NCBI GenBank assembly: GCA_020091685.1
Contig: CM034604.1
Span: forward strand, 6,499,820 to 6,563,819
Origin: Lutjanus erythropterus
Lineage: Eukaryota; Chordata; Actinopteri; Lutjaniformes; Lutjanidae
DNA: 64,000 nt
Direction of reading: 5' to 3'
The notes beneath the pieces are model-generated. The model saw only the letters and a program-made list of their open reading frames with translations, was not told the DNA's origin and made no database searches. Below, in pieces: positions 22,717-33,545 of this stretch. Position numbers and translations under genes: made by a program. Numbering within the stretch: position 1 is the first letter of the stretch; the number at the start of each line of letters is the position of its first letter.

Positions 22717-24095
22717 AGAGAGAAGGAAAATACAGAGATAAGAGGACGGAGAGGAGTTGGGATGTGATTTGCATTTATAAATTGAAATTGTTTGTCACAC
22801 ACTCGGTTTCTCTCGTGTGCCCACCAGACTGAGGGGGAGAATTCTTCCATGCACAGATCCTGAAGAGGAGGGGGGGGGAGTCGTACAATTAGGCAAAAAA
22901 AAAAGTAAAATTCCGAGCTTTGAAAAACTGTATTACAAAGCTGTCAACTGTGAAAAATCACGAGCAGAAACAGTGAAACTGGCAGAATGAGGCTTTGACA
23001 GAAGAAAACTGATCCATATGCATGATCTTGTTGGCAGACACTCTGAGCTATTAAGGGATGCAGTGCTGTCAGTTTGTGCATCTATTTTGAATTCGACTGC
23101 TTTCACAACAAAAAATATCCACTTGACCAAAATACATCCTGACCTGTGTTGCAGTTTCATATCACCATGCACTGTGTATTATATTCTCATTTCAGAGCAG
23201 TTAGTATGCAGCAAATTTATGCACTTTATCACCCAGTTGCTCTTGAGAATTGGGAGAAAACTGTATTTTGAGGGGGGTTGAGTTTTACTCCTCAAGCATG
23301 TTGAAAAATATATTTTATAAGATCAAACTCTTGGCTATTAAACCTCATAACGGGCCAACCTCCTGGTGATTAATTTTTTATTAAATGTTGATGTTTTACA
23401 GAGTTGACAAAATGTTACTTTTTTCATTTCACAGCATAAAGTTGCTCAGAGTTCTCTTAATGCTAATCAAAATACAAATTTTTAAACCATAATTCTTATT
23501 TAGCTTTGACTGAAGGGCTACAGAGTTGACATGTTATGGTTGAGACACACCTGATAGCAATATTATTTAATGCATTTGTCAAAAAACAAAACGTTTACCA
23601 GTGCTTGAGCAGTATTCCCACCTTTTTTAAACCAGGAAGTGAGACAGGGGTCCTTTGAGTATAGCTAACCCTTGATTAAATCATGTTTCGGTAAAACTCT
23701 GATGGAAATCTGGGACACAACTTTAAAGGGCCAACATTCTCATAAAAAAATGGGTTTTATGCCCTCTCAAAGTTGAAGCTGGGGCTGAATCCACCCCCCA
23801 ATCTTGAGGCCCAGCAGGTAAAAATGCAGTTGTAAAGCAGCCATAGACCAATTAATTTAATTGGCATTTGACAGGAAAGGAAATGAAAGTAACTGCATGT
23901 TCTACGTATATTATCCTTAAGTTTTAATTTGAATGTAGGGTAGTGTGTGTTTTGTTGCTCTTATGCATTACCAGCCAAGGAAACAGAACACTTTAATTAA
24001 TTAGTTAACAATCACTAAGTACCATTAACTCAAACACCTGTGATCATTAATGCAGTAACTTGTGGTTATGCCATCTGAATGAGACGCACAACACG
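22716..24095. other. Unassigned sequence
   Basis: No gene or classifiable repeat recognised; a short G run lies at 22871-22879. Confidence 0.4.
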
Positions 24096-24240
24096 ATGTC
24101 TCCCACCAGCTTTGTGTGGAAATACTTCAACAAGGAATTGTACATTGTGCCGGAGGGATCAAATCCCGCTGGACTGAAGCTTACTGCGACAACTGGAATA
24201 TCAAAGTTCCAGGTGAAGCTCAAAGCCTGATCTGTACAAG
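24096..24240 (+). pseudogene. Possible BED-finger transposase remnant
   Basis: From the ATG at 24096 the frame reads MSPTSFVWKYFNKE, which resembles the start of a BED-type zinc finger (aromatic W-x-YF motif) as found at hAT transposase N-termini. The expected Cys-x2-Cys and His pair are not visible in the same frame; a TGTGCC in another frame may mark a frameshift. Too short and damaged for certainty. Confidence 0.3.
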
Positions 24241-24273
24241 TGGTGTCTTTAAAGAGCGCTAAATGTTTGGTCT

Positions 24274-24473
24274 ACACATGCTAACTGCCGAGTTAACAAC
24301 CATGCTAACAGCCACACATGCTAACAACCATGTTAACAGCCATGTTAACAGCCACACATGCTAACAGCCATGTTAACAGCCATGTTAACAGCCACACATG
24401 CTAACAGCCATGCTAAAAACCATGTTAACAGCCATGTTAACAGCCACACATGCTAACAGCCATGCTAACACTC
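24274..24473. repeat. Minisatellite with 12-mer/40-mer higher-order structure
   Basis: The basic unit is a 12-mer, CATG(T/C)TAACAGC. Two 12-mers plus a 16-bp variant (CACACATGCTAACAGC) make a 40-bp higher unit. ACACATG landmarks fall at 24274, 24314, 24354, 24394 and 24446: three exact 40-bp steps, then 52 bp, a gain of exactly one 12-mer. This reflects array growth by slippage or unequal exchange at two scales. Confidence 0.9.
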
Positions 24474-25680
24474 ATCTACACAAATTCATGTCTTCTGCAG
24501 TCAAACGCACACAAACAATTCACTTTACAGTTTGTTTGATGTGAATCTTGTTGAATTGCGTTCATCCTCACACTGTTTACACTCACACTATTTAAATGGA
24601 GTGCAAACATTTTTACACTGTGGGGTTAAACAAGTTCTTTTCTGTTATGTTAACCATGTGTTTCTTTGTCTTTCACTTACTGTGGTTGTTGGGGGCGGTT
24701 TATTTCCTGGTTGAGCAAAAGGTGTGTGATGGGTGGGGACTCTTAAATCTAAAAGCCAGCTCATTGGACCAAACCATGTGCTACCAAGTCAGAGGGTGTG
24801 TCAGACTTTAACTAGTTTTTGACTTGTATTACTTGCAGTCGGCATCCATCTTATTTTCCCCTTGTGTTACTTGGTTTGACTTTGTCACAGTATATGTTCA
24901 CTGCTGCCTCCACAACAGTTTTTCCCTCCTTCCTCAGCCACAGAAACAGCTGCTCCATGAAAGAGACTTTTTATGAACTCACAGGTACGTTCAAGAATTC
25001 ATTAATTGTATGAAATATTTATGAGTGACAAATGGAGGATAACCTCTTTTATTTTTGTTGCTTTCCCAAATGTTACTGTTGCTCTGGCTTGAACACATGT
25101 TCCAGCATTTCCTGTAGTCCACAATGTCCACATCACCTGTAGCAGGTTTCTGCATTGATGTCCTGTTGAAACCAATGTGACCAAAAGGCCTCCTTTCTTC
25201 TTTTACTGATTTCTCTTGTTTTCCCTGCTTTCCTTTGAATGCTGTAGTAATGTGTGAGGCAGATTCAGCAAATTTAACTGTTTTTAAAGACGCTGTCATG
25301 AACATAAATTTGTTAATAGTTAACTCCAATCGTTGTAAATTTATCTTTAGCAAATTAATTCAAATTTATAACTTCACTTCTGAGTCTTGAATCATGTATA
25401 ATTAAATGAAAGTGAGTGAAAAAAACTGATATAAATCCTTCACATAACAACTAAAACATAACAGTAATCAAAATTATTTGCACAAGTGTCTCTAACTGCC
25501 CGTGTCACTGACAAAAAAAAGCACCTAACTTGTGTCAGTTGCTGTGAAAGAGGTCTGAAAGATTCTTGAGTAAAGAGCTGAGTTACTCAGATTCCTGAGT
25601 AAGGAGCCAATCAAGTAACTCGAGGGCACCTCCTGAGGCGGCTGCCTGCCTTGCCGCAGTGTTTTTTATTTATCTTTATC
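24474..25680. other. Unassigned sequence
   Basis: No gene or named repeat recognised. The minus-strand frame 24991-25353 has no recognisable domain. A GATTC(T/C)TGAGTAA(A/G)GAG word is repeated at about 25561 and 25590. Confidence 0.4.
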
Positions 25681-26650
25681 CAAAAGGTCAAAGGTCAACT
25701 TCACTGTGACTTCATAATGTTCAGCTCTCTGTCAGTCACTGTACTCTGTTAAAAGTTATTCAAAGATTTATCTTTTGTTGAAAGATGTCACTGTGATGTA
25801 ATGTCAAGTTTTGATGTTTCACCACGAAACAGGAAGTTAATGGTCAAATCTGCCCTAAAGTAACTTGTTTGACCTGATACCTAAATACAGCTACAGGAAA
25901 ATATTTAGTCAGTGTTGCAAAATGGCTCCATCGTGCCCTTTACAATATTTCAGTGAAACAGCCCCTGTGGTATGTTTCATCAACATGTACAAAGATCAGG
26001 CACATTTATCATGTCCAGGCATACAAATAGGTCTCTTGCAGCCACAGCATAAACTCAACAGGAAGTCGGCCATTTTTTTAAGTTCCTGGTCAATTTTTGC
26101 ACTTTCCACATGTTGTATTTTAACAAACTCCCCCTAGAGAATTGTTCAGATTGACTTCAAAACTGATGTGTGCCATCTAGACTAGCTTATGATCAAAAGT
26201 TAGTAAAAGATTTGGCTGTTGTTGAAGGGCGTGGCATGGTGTCAAGTTTTGATGTCTCACCATGAAACAGGAAGTTAGTGTAATTTGAGGATAAATGATC
26301 CAGTCAGCCCCTTCATGTTTGATAATGGTCTCTTCATGATCACATTCACATCTCGATCAGGAGTTATACTCATTGCGCCACCTGCTGGCAACAGGAAGCA
26401 AGCTGCTTGTTATAGTCATCATCAGGTGTACATGAAATTTTCAGTGTTGACTACAGTTAATATAATGGAACATGCCATTAGAGGGTTCTCTGTTGTGCCA
26501 TCTAGTGGAGACAGGAAGTCCTTCCTGCAGTGTCTGAAACGTAATAACTCAGATTTGTTGACCAGTTCGGTCCAGTGATGGGGTTGTGGCGGGCGCACAT
26601 CCTGATGGGTGCAAGGGCCTGTTGAATGATGCTTGTACATCTAATTTTTA
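25681..26650. repeat. Teleost dispersed repeat, two related parts
   Basis: GTCAAGTTTTGATGT.TCACCA(C/T)GAAACAGGAAGTTA occurs at about 25803-25838 and again at about 26240-26278, each preceded by a related AAAAGTTA...AAAGATTT...TGTTGAA block. GCGCCACCTGCTGGCAACAGGAAG, GTGCCATCTAGTGGAGACAGGAAGT and a terminal GGGTGCAAGGGCCTGTTGAA follow. These phrases are familiar from an abundant fish repeat whose class I cannot assign. No coding capacity. Confidence 0.6.
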
Positions 26651-27295
26651 ATAGTGTTTACCAACTATGTTGAACTTGAAGGTAAACCGCATTACTCAGA
26701 GTTGAGTGGGTTGAGGCTATGTGGCTAGATGATTGGTAACAGTGTACTGGTCACGGTGGGTATCCTCCAAGAATTGCCAACTTCCTAATGATGTCATATT
26801 CCCATTCTCTATTGTGATATAGTGGTTTTAGGTGCCTAATGATAGCTAACATTAGCCTGGTTGCTAACACAGATGATCTACTAGGTAGCTAACATAGCAA
26901 AATATTGTCTTGAGTGGATAAAATCAGCCTCAATCCAGATATCCAAGGTTGATAGACTGGGTAGACCAGATCCATGCAGTGTCCCTGAGTCATGGTTTGC
27001 TAGCTAACCTTAGCTTGTTTGCTTGCTTACGTTATCGCTGGCACAAAACTGAGTTATACTTGGCGAGCCTGCCAAATTACTTCACCAGCAAACATGACCG
27101 ATGATACATATGGTGTTGATTTTAGTCAAGAATAAATAATGTAGCTGTACAGAACAAGGTGTAGAACTGCTGTCAGCTAACAAAGAGTGATGCAACACAA
27201 CAGGATGTCGACTGCAGTTCATTTACTTGTCTTTTTTAAACTGTGTTCTTGCTTCAGTAGATACTTGCACATAAGGCAATGCTTGTTATTTTCAC
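26651..27295. other. Unassigned sequence
   Basis: No gene or named repeat recognised; TTAGC/GCTAAC words are common. Confidence 0.4.
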
Positions 27296-27299
27296 TTTG

Positions 27300-27390
27300 C
27301 AGGGAATGGGGGTGAGCTAAGTGCAAAGTGCTGCAGGCCGGGATTGAACTCTTGACTGCTATTGAGGACTCAAGTTAGTTTCTAAGACAG
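27300..27390 (-). mobile_element. tRNA-derived SINE fragment
   Basis: On the minus strand this reads GAGTCCTCAATAGCAG, then GAGTTCAATCCCGGCC, a good pol III B-box-like match to GGTTCGAATCC. GCAGCACTTTGCAC and a C-rich stretch follow, matching a common teleost tRNA-type SINE layout. It is a short fragment; the A box and tail are not defined. Not a functional tRNA. Confidence 0.5.
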
Positions 27391-28210
27391 ACGGTTCCAT
27401 CCCAAACAATTCTGGTTTCTTTAGGTCCTCCAACATAACCTAACCTTTCAAATTTAGGTAATTAACTATCTGGTTGCACAGAAAACCAGCACTGTGCAGT
27501 GGAAAGACTTCTCTCATGCACTTTTCATTCTAGTAGCATGCATTTTCATCCAAAGCAGAGCTCTTTTTTACAAACTTTTGACTGAGAGCATGGCTCACCT
27601 GAGAGGTCATCACCATCAGAGCTCCACAGAGGGATATTCTGGGTGTAGTTGTGGAGGACGGGCGGACATTTTGCCCTCACTATCAGGAGAGGGATGAACT
27701 CCCTGGCCAAGTTATTTCTGCCTGAGGCGCACACACAGCATGCTGGCACCGCAGTCTTTAGACCAGTTGAGTCTGAATAGAGCAAATATCCCCTTAGAAA
27801 GAAGAGTGGAACTGGTCTACTAATTGTTTGAGTTTCATTTTAATAGAAAAATACCCCAAACAGGTTAGTGTCTTGTAAGATGGTTCAGTGAATGTTATTT
27901 CACTCTTTTGTGCCTGATATTTTTGTCTTTTGCTGATGTCGTTGAAGGTAGAAACCAAACTTTAAAATAAAAGAATTGCTTGGCATTAGCCCACAGTTGA
28001 CATTTAGTTGATCAAACCTACTGTTTACCTGAACAACAAAAAGTTCAGCCACTAGACTGAGCTGAGCGCCCTCAAAACTGTGCGGTTCATGTTTCGTTAA
28101 TAGCAGAGCATGACTTGCATCATGTGACTTTCATCTTGCAAGTGGCTCACCTATTGTCACCCCAAACATGGTGTTAGCCTAAACCCTACCCATACAGTTT
28201 TATTCTCTAA
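27391..28210. other. Unassigned sequence
   Basis: No gene or named repeat recognised. Confidence 0.4.
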
Positions 28211-28213
28211 ACC

Positions 28214-28390
28214 AGTCATTCCCAAAGACTGGGTTGGTACCCACAGGTGGGTCACAAGAGATTTTATGTGGGTCCCCAAATGAATAAAAGATTATGGAAG
28301 AAATTCTACAAACTTTTACCTGCAGTACACCTCTCATGAAGCACTTAAAAATGTGCACAATTTTGTCCTGATGAGAGGATAATTCTGTCT
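28214..28390 (+). mobile_element. hAT-type element end (fragment)
   Basis: CCAGTCATTCCCAAAGACTGGG, then TACCCACAGGTGGGTCACAAG, resembles the 5' terminus of hAT elements of the CAGTGGTTCCCAA type. The other end is not found, so this is a truncated relic with an approximate 3' limit. Confidence 0.45.
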
Positions 28391-28554
28391 AAATGCCCTT
28401 ATTTTCTTTCATTTATGAAGTAGGCAAAACTTTCCTATGTAGTTTTCCTTATAAGAGTACACAGTCATGCATGTGAGTTGGCAGACTGAAATTCTGTTAG
28501 TAATTTTGTTGCATTTTGGACCTTTTTAGTCTCTCTAGCAGCTGAGCTACAGTG

Positions 28555-28880
28555 ACAGTACGTCAAGCGGTTGGTCGGTCATTGACCCCATTGATCCACA
28601 CTTAAATATTTCAAAAAGTATATTGGTTGTCATGAAATTTGGTACAGACTTTCATGTTTCCCCCAAGAATGAACTGCAATAACTGTAGTGACCTCCTAAC
28701 TTTTCATTTTAGTGATAATTAATTAAGTAACTCAAGGTATTTTATTGACAAATTGAAAAATTGCACTTGCTGGTGGCCCGAGATGAAAAGCCACGGGATA
28801 AACAAAGTCATTAGTTCATCCTTTCGGGGAATTAAGATACAAAATTTCATTGCGGTCCATCTAATGTTTCATCATCCACC
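28555..28880. repeat. Dispersed teleost repeat (ATGAAATTTGGTACAGA family)
   Basis: It contains AAATATTTCAAAAAGTATATTGG, TCATGAAATTTGGTACAGACTTTCATG, GTAGTGACCTCCTAACTTTTCATTTTAG, then AAAGTCATTAGTTCATCCT and AAAATTTCATTGCGGTCCATC. These phrases mark an abundant fish repeat; related blocks occur at 38056-38240 and 38890-38935. The two halves are partly complementary (ATGAAATTTGGTACAGA versus TACAAAATTTCAT), so the unit tends toward a palindrome. Confidence 0.6.
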
Positions 28881-29006
28881 AAGGGCCTTCACAAGTGCAG
28901 ACAGAATGCCATGAATGTTGTGAGACTGACATGCTTCTTCTACACTTCTGCACAGTAGAACAGTTTTAGACACTTCTGGCCTTTTTTTTGGCTCCAGGAT
29001 ACAGGA

Positions 29007-29026
29007 CTTTTTTTTTTTTTTTTTTA
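29007..29026. repeat. Poly(T) tract
   Basis: A run of about 20 T, equivalent to a poly(A) on the minus strand. No retroposon body is recognised next to it. Confidence 0.75.
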
Positions 29027-29293
29027 ACAATTCATTTGGATAATCCCCCTTAAACATCAGCCCTTAAGACCCCTTTGTACATTTGTGGTGAAGAGGCAGA
29101 AAGATAGAGAGCTCTCAGACTGCAGAAGTGTTGCTGCATTCAAAAGCACAGACTAAATAAAAAGGTCTGAGTGTCTGTTCTGTTGTGCACAACTATAATG
29201 ACATTTTTATCATCACTTAACTTGCCTGTATTCTATGACTCTTTCTCCCTGTGTTGGTCTCTGTCTATTACCACACAAACAAGGACAGAGTCT

Positions 29294-29300
29294 TGTGTGT

Positions 29301-29339
<39 letters not shown>
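29294..29339. repeat. (GT)n microsatellite
   Basis: About 22 GT units with a single TATG interruption near 29304. Cys-Val open frames crossing it are artefacts. Confidence 0.9.
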
Positions 29340-29341
<2 letters not shown>

Positions 29342-29492
29342 CGGCACCGTATCGATTCTAATCAAGGTTCTGTCGTTGCACAGGGCTCTTACCTCTCTCA
29401 GACTTCAGAGTTCATTTAATGGAGACGCAGCCTGTTTTTGGGCTGAGTTATAACACGAAACAGAACCTTTGGAGAAATTTACAAAATCATCA

Positions 29493-30346
29493 ACACTGTA
29501 AAACATTTGTTTCAGTAGAGTTGAAGTAATGTAATGTTTTGAATGAGTACACTCTTAGAAATAAGGGTTCTTATTGAAGGGTAAGGTTCTTTTTGTGGAT
29601 TATAAGACAAAAACATAAAAGTTGTAACACGTAACCACGTAAGAGATTGAACAAGAAGACAGCGACGTAAAACAAGACGAAAAGACGTAACCGGACATAA
29701 CGAGACAAAAATTATGTGAAAATGTAACAAGACAAACGCAACATGAAAAACGGAATAAGACAAAACAGATGGACACCCAATTGTGAAGAACAGGTGAGGT
29801 TTAGATAGCTTTGCACAGAAACGGCCAGTAAAAATGTGTCAGAGGCTGTACTTTTTTTTTTTTTTTTACTTTTGCTTGAGTACAGAAGTTGAAATAGTTC
29901 TTCCAGAGTTTTACCAGTGTTTTTTTTCTACACAAATATTACTTACTTTTACCTGAGTACAGAGTGTGTGTACTTTAACCACCTCTGATTATGTCAGATA
30001 CAAAATGATCCACCTGAAATGGTTGAATTGTGGTCATACAGTTTTCCTAAACTCATTGAACGAAATCAAGTATCGTTAAGTCAAGCTAACATTAAGTCAA
30101 GCTAACATTAAGTCAAGCTAACATTAGCCATTGTATTCATTATATTTAAGTGAAATACCACACTAAGATTACTATTTTTAAAAGTTTTACTTTTGCATAA
30201 AGACAGTAATTGAGTTAGAAAATTGGAAACTTTTAAGTTGACCTTAACTTGTTAACTTAATTTGAAAAAACTTAAGTCACCTTTGTGTTACCAATTCACA
30301 TATTTTTTGCAAGTTGGTCTAATGGTTCTCTTTTTTTCAGTGTATG
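29493..30346. mobile_element. Probable CACTGTAAA MITE with nested insertions
   Basis: CACTGTAAAACATTTG lies at about 29493 and the converse terminus TTTTTTTCAGTGTA at about 30334-30347, matching the end type of the element at 3014. The span between carries foreign pieces. TACACTCTTAGAAATAAGGG (29549) resembles a different fish MITE head. 29840-29987 has hAT-like ends (CAGAGG...CCTCTG) with GAGTACAGA/TACCTGAGTACAGAG sub-termini. TTAAGTCAAGCTAACA is repeated three times at 16-bp period (30076-30123). The join of left and right ends into one element is inference. Confidence 0.4.
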
Positions 30347-30639
30347 TGACATTACTTTAGCATAAAGTATCCTACATTTGCATTTAAAAAAAAAAAAAAG
30401 TATGCACATCTCAAATCCAACATACATGAAAACATTTTCTGTTAGTTCTTGTAATTTTCTTTCTTTGAGGACATCCTCCACCACTTAAGGAAAAGTAAGT
30501 ATCTAAAATTCCTGTGATTACAAGCATCTGAGACTGTGATTTCTGCAGCGTTTTGAAAAAAAAAATAATTAAAAAGATGTGAGCAAGAGATTAAAACAGC
30601 AACTAAAAATGCAATTAAAAGAAAAGATCCAGTGGCCTC

Positions 30640-31110
30640 ATTTCTGAATTATTAGGGAAAGTAATTTCTGCTCTACCTAGAATTTCCACCATTTTTGCCT
30701 TCATATTCATGCATTCCCAGGCGCTATATGCCCTACTTAACATTGCTGGTGAAGAGCCTCATTAGTGAAATTAGACATGATTAGCTCCCCATCCAGTCCT
30801 TTCATCAAAGCAGCCTTCCCTCAATTTGGTCAAATTTCATCTCCACTCCACAGAAAAGTTTCTGACAATTTCAACATCTGTGCTCTGTGCAGTTTTGCAA
30901 TCAGGGCTGGCTCCTCTGCGCCGGCGGAGCGGGAAGGGGGCGGAAAACAGAGACAAAAAACCCAAACAGAGAAACTGGGACGGAGCAGGAAGGCAGACAG
31001 ACGCACAGCGAGGGAGACATTAGTCCCACATCTAGCGTTTGAAAAGCTCTGATGAAATGATTGCTGACATACAAGCGGAATTCATCTGGGAATGTTATTG
31101 ATTTCACAGC
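30640..31110. other. Candidate conserved noncoding block
   Basis: Repeat-free and better balanced in base composition than its flanks, with ATTAG/TAATT words and a short GC-rich centre (30905-30960). Overlapping open frames (30765-31052 plus, 30901-31107 minus) have no domain and compete with each other, so coding is unlikely. Regulatory function is inferred only. Confidence 0.25.
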
Positions 31111-31299
31111 TGGTGTCAGACATCAGGAAAACAAAATCGCACGCTGATGCAACAAGATAGTCATGAAAAGCTGCTCCACAAAGCTTCTGCTGCTGAGCTG
31201 CATCGCGATCACCAAAATACAAGACATTTTATTTATTTAGAAATGTTCAAAATTCATTTTAAAAGTTATACATTGCCCAAAAAACAGTATACATCCTGC

Positions 31300-32064
31300 C
31301 AGTTAGAGGTGTCATGTTATGCTGATCATACAGCTGTTCATCACTCCTGATGACTCAGGAGCAGTTGATGCGCTTTTTAACTGTATTTATAGTTTTGGAT
31401 GGCAGAAAACTTTCTACAGCTCAACCAGGCCAAAACCAAGGTCTTAATTATTGGTTCTGAAGCTCAGAGACAGAAACTCAATGCAAAACTACAAGAACTG
31501 CCACAAAAAAACTGTCAATATATGAAAAACCTCAGAGTTATTTTTAATTCAAATCTTAGTTTGGAGCCACATATTAGAAACATAACTAAAACTGCATTTA
31601 ATCATGTTAAGAACATTGTCAGCCAACACAGAGACACTGGTGCTTTTATTACCTGCAGAACTGAGTATTGTAATGCTCTATTTTGTGATCTTCTCAAAAA
31701 AAAAAGATTGCTCAGCTACAATTATTACAAAACTCAGCTGCACGTGTGCTGACGAGGACCAGAAAGACGGCACACATTGCTCCAGTTTTAAAGTCTCTGG
31801 CTTCACGTGTGCTTCAGAATTGATTTTAAGATCCATTAATTAGTTTATGAAGCTCTTAATGGTCTTAGTCCCAGCTATTCATCAGATTTGCTTATGAACC
31901 CTCTGGCCTTTTACTTATCCCCTAAGTTAGAAGAAAACCCCACGGTGAGGCATCCTTTTATTACTGTGGCATTGTTTTATGGTTTTTATTGTGTGAAGCG
32001 CTTTCTGTTTGTATGAGAAGTGCTATGTAAATGAAATTTGATTGAATATTGGTTAATTGATTGA
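31300..32064 (+). mobile_element. L2-type LINE 3' end, degenerate
   Basis: A frame ending CYADHTAVHHS (31312-31347) carries a decayed reverse-transcriptase YADD box, here Y-A-D-H at 31318-31329. A second frame (31399-31752) begins MAENFLQLNQAKTKVLIIG and continues through VIFNSNLSLEPHIRNITKTA and a YCNALF block, the conserved order downstream of the catalytic box in L2 LINEs. Further homology continues out of frame to about 31960. The 3' tail has AAGCGCTTTCTG...GTATGAGAAGTGCTATGTAAATG, then a TTGATTGA-like end at 32040-32064, typical of L2. It is 5'-truncated and carries frameshifts and stops, so it is dead. Confidence 0.85.
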
Positions 32065-32365
32065 TCTTAAAGCAGGAAAAGTCACATTTCTGCTGTATTT
32101 TTGACACAGCTGAGCTTTAAATGTGTTAACATCAGCATACAAAGTAATATTTACCATATTGTGCATCTTAGCTTAGCTTATTAGCATGCTAACCTTAAAT
32201 ACAATTACCCATGCTACAGTGTTAAAAAATACTTCAACGTAGCTAATTGATATGACATTATGAGATTATTAATATTGATGCGTCAATGTGTAAATTTTAC
32301 TGTTGTAGCTGCTCAAAGCTTAGCTATTTGAACTACTTTATTTAGGCTACAGTCAGCTGTTAAGT

Positions 32366-32532
32366 CCCTGGTTTCCAACCTCAGGTCAGGCCCTGCAAAA
32401 ACAGTCAATCTGAGGGGCTGTGAGATGATAAACCGGCTAAATATCAAATTGGTGTGATATTTTTGGACTGAATTGTTTTGTAAAATATTGGATAATTTGA
32501 GGGTAGCAAGTCAAAATGTTAAGAATCACTAG
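32366..32532. mobile_element. Internally deleted hAT MITE
   Basis: The left end CCCTGGTTTCCAACC resembles CAGTGGTTCCCAACC, followed by AATCTGAGGGGCTGTGAGATGAT. The right end GTTAAGAATCACTAG resembles an inverted hAT terminus. About 167 bp. A convincing 8-bp target duplication was not found. Confidence 0.45.
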
Positions 32533-32704
32533 TTTAAAGATTATTTTATGTTTTTTGTTTCCATTATAAAATGTTTATCTGAAAAGTAACAGAACTAGCT
32601 ATCAAATAAATGTAGTGAAGTATAATAAATGTAACTCTGCTTCAATATTTCTGTTTTGTGCTCCATCTTACTTCTACTCTGCTACATTTCAAAGTAAACT
32701 GTAT

Positions 32705-33043
32705 TTAAAGGACCAGTGTGTAGGGTTTAGCGCTATCTAGTGGTGAGGCTGCAGATTACAATCGACCGGCCTCATACTCTCCATTCAGGCAAAGCTACGG
32801 TGACCATGATAAAGAAGGGAAAAAGAAAAAAAAAAAGGCAAAAGGTGTTTCCTAGAGCCAGTGTTTGGTTTGTCCATTCTGGGCTACTGTAGAAACATGG
32901 TGGTACAACATGGTGGATTATAGATATAAAGGGTTCATTCTAACTTCTACACAATGAGTCTAATTGTTAGGTGATTTTAAACGAACTCATGAATACTTTA
33001 TTCCATTTCTAGCTTTTGGATTCTCCTAAATCTGGTCCTTTAA
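32705..33043. mobile_element. piggyBac-like MITE with TTAA at both ends
   Basis: It starts TTAAAGGACCAGTGTGTAGG at 32705 and ends ...TCTGGTCCTTTAA at 33043. The termini are an inverted repeat (TTAAAGGACCAG), each including TTAA, the piggyBac target. The interior includes GCGCTATCTAGTGGTGAGG and CCAGTGTTTGGTTTGTCCATTCTGGG. The 339-bp structure is non-coding and matches an abundant teleost MITE type. Both TTAA copies survive. Confidence 0.8.
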
Positions 33044-33113
33044 GTATAGTGCTAAAATCCATTTTAACAAATATAATTATAGATGTTTTAAAAAATCACT
33101 TGTCATTTTTACA

Positions 33114-33118
<5 letters not shown>

Positions 33119-33145
<27 letters not shown>
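33119..33145. repeat. (GT)n microsatellite
   Basis: About 13 GT units. Open frames across it are artefacts. Confidence 0.9.
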
Positions 33146-33545
33146 GACAGAGACAGGCCAGCTGTCTCTCCTGCTCTCAGTCTCATTCAAAGCCAGCTAC
33201 ATCTCGGCTCCAGCTCTGTGTTTTACACACAGACAGGAGAGTAATAGTGATATTCTCGTCTTACTCACAGGAAGAAAACAAGTAAGCTTGTTTTACACAA
33301 TGTTAAATTATTCACAGTGTGGCCATGTGGTCTAAAGACTATAAGAAAATGATGACCTCATTTTCTGATCTCTGAAAATATTCATAATATTCATAGATCA
33401 TCGAGACACTCCCTGATGATGAGGATCTCCTAGGGGGTCATAAGATGAATTTGAAGAGTTACATGATAATAAGAAAAGAGAAAATATTATGGAAAGAACA
33501 TTTACTCCTTTTTGTCTCTGCATCTTTCATTTTCACTCTTTGAAC

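Noticed and set aside
22511-22850. Open frames encoding His-Thr or Cys-Val repeats around the CA/GT tracts
   Set aside because: Purely the translation of dinucleotide repeats; the same occurs at 29.3, 33.1 and 35.0-35.5 kb.
27300-27390. Functional tRNA gene
   Set aside because: Only a B-box-like segment is present; no cloverleaf, A box or acceptor stem. Better read as a SINE fragment.
29840-29987. 8-bp target duplication for the small hAT-like piece
   Set aside because: The flanks AAATGTGT and ATTATGTC do not match well enough.
30765-31107. Overlapping plus and minus frames in a GC-richer block
   Set aside because: Conflicting frames on both strands, no domain, no Kozak or splice support.
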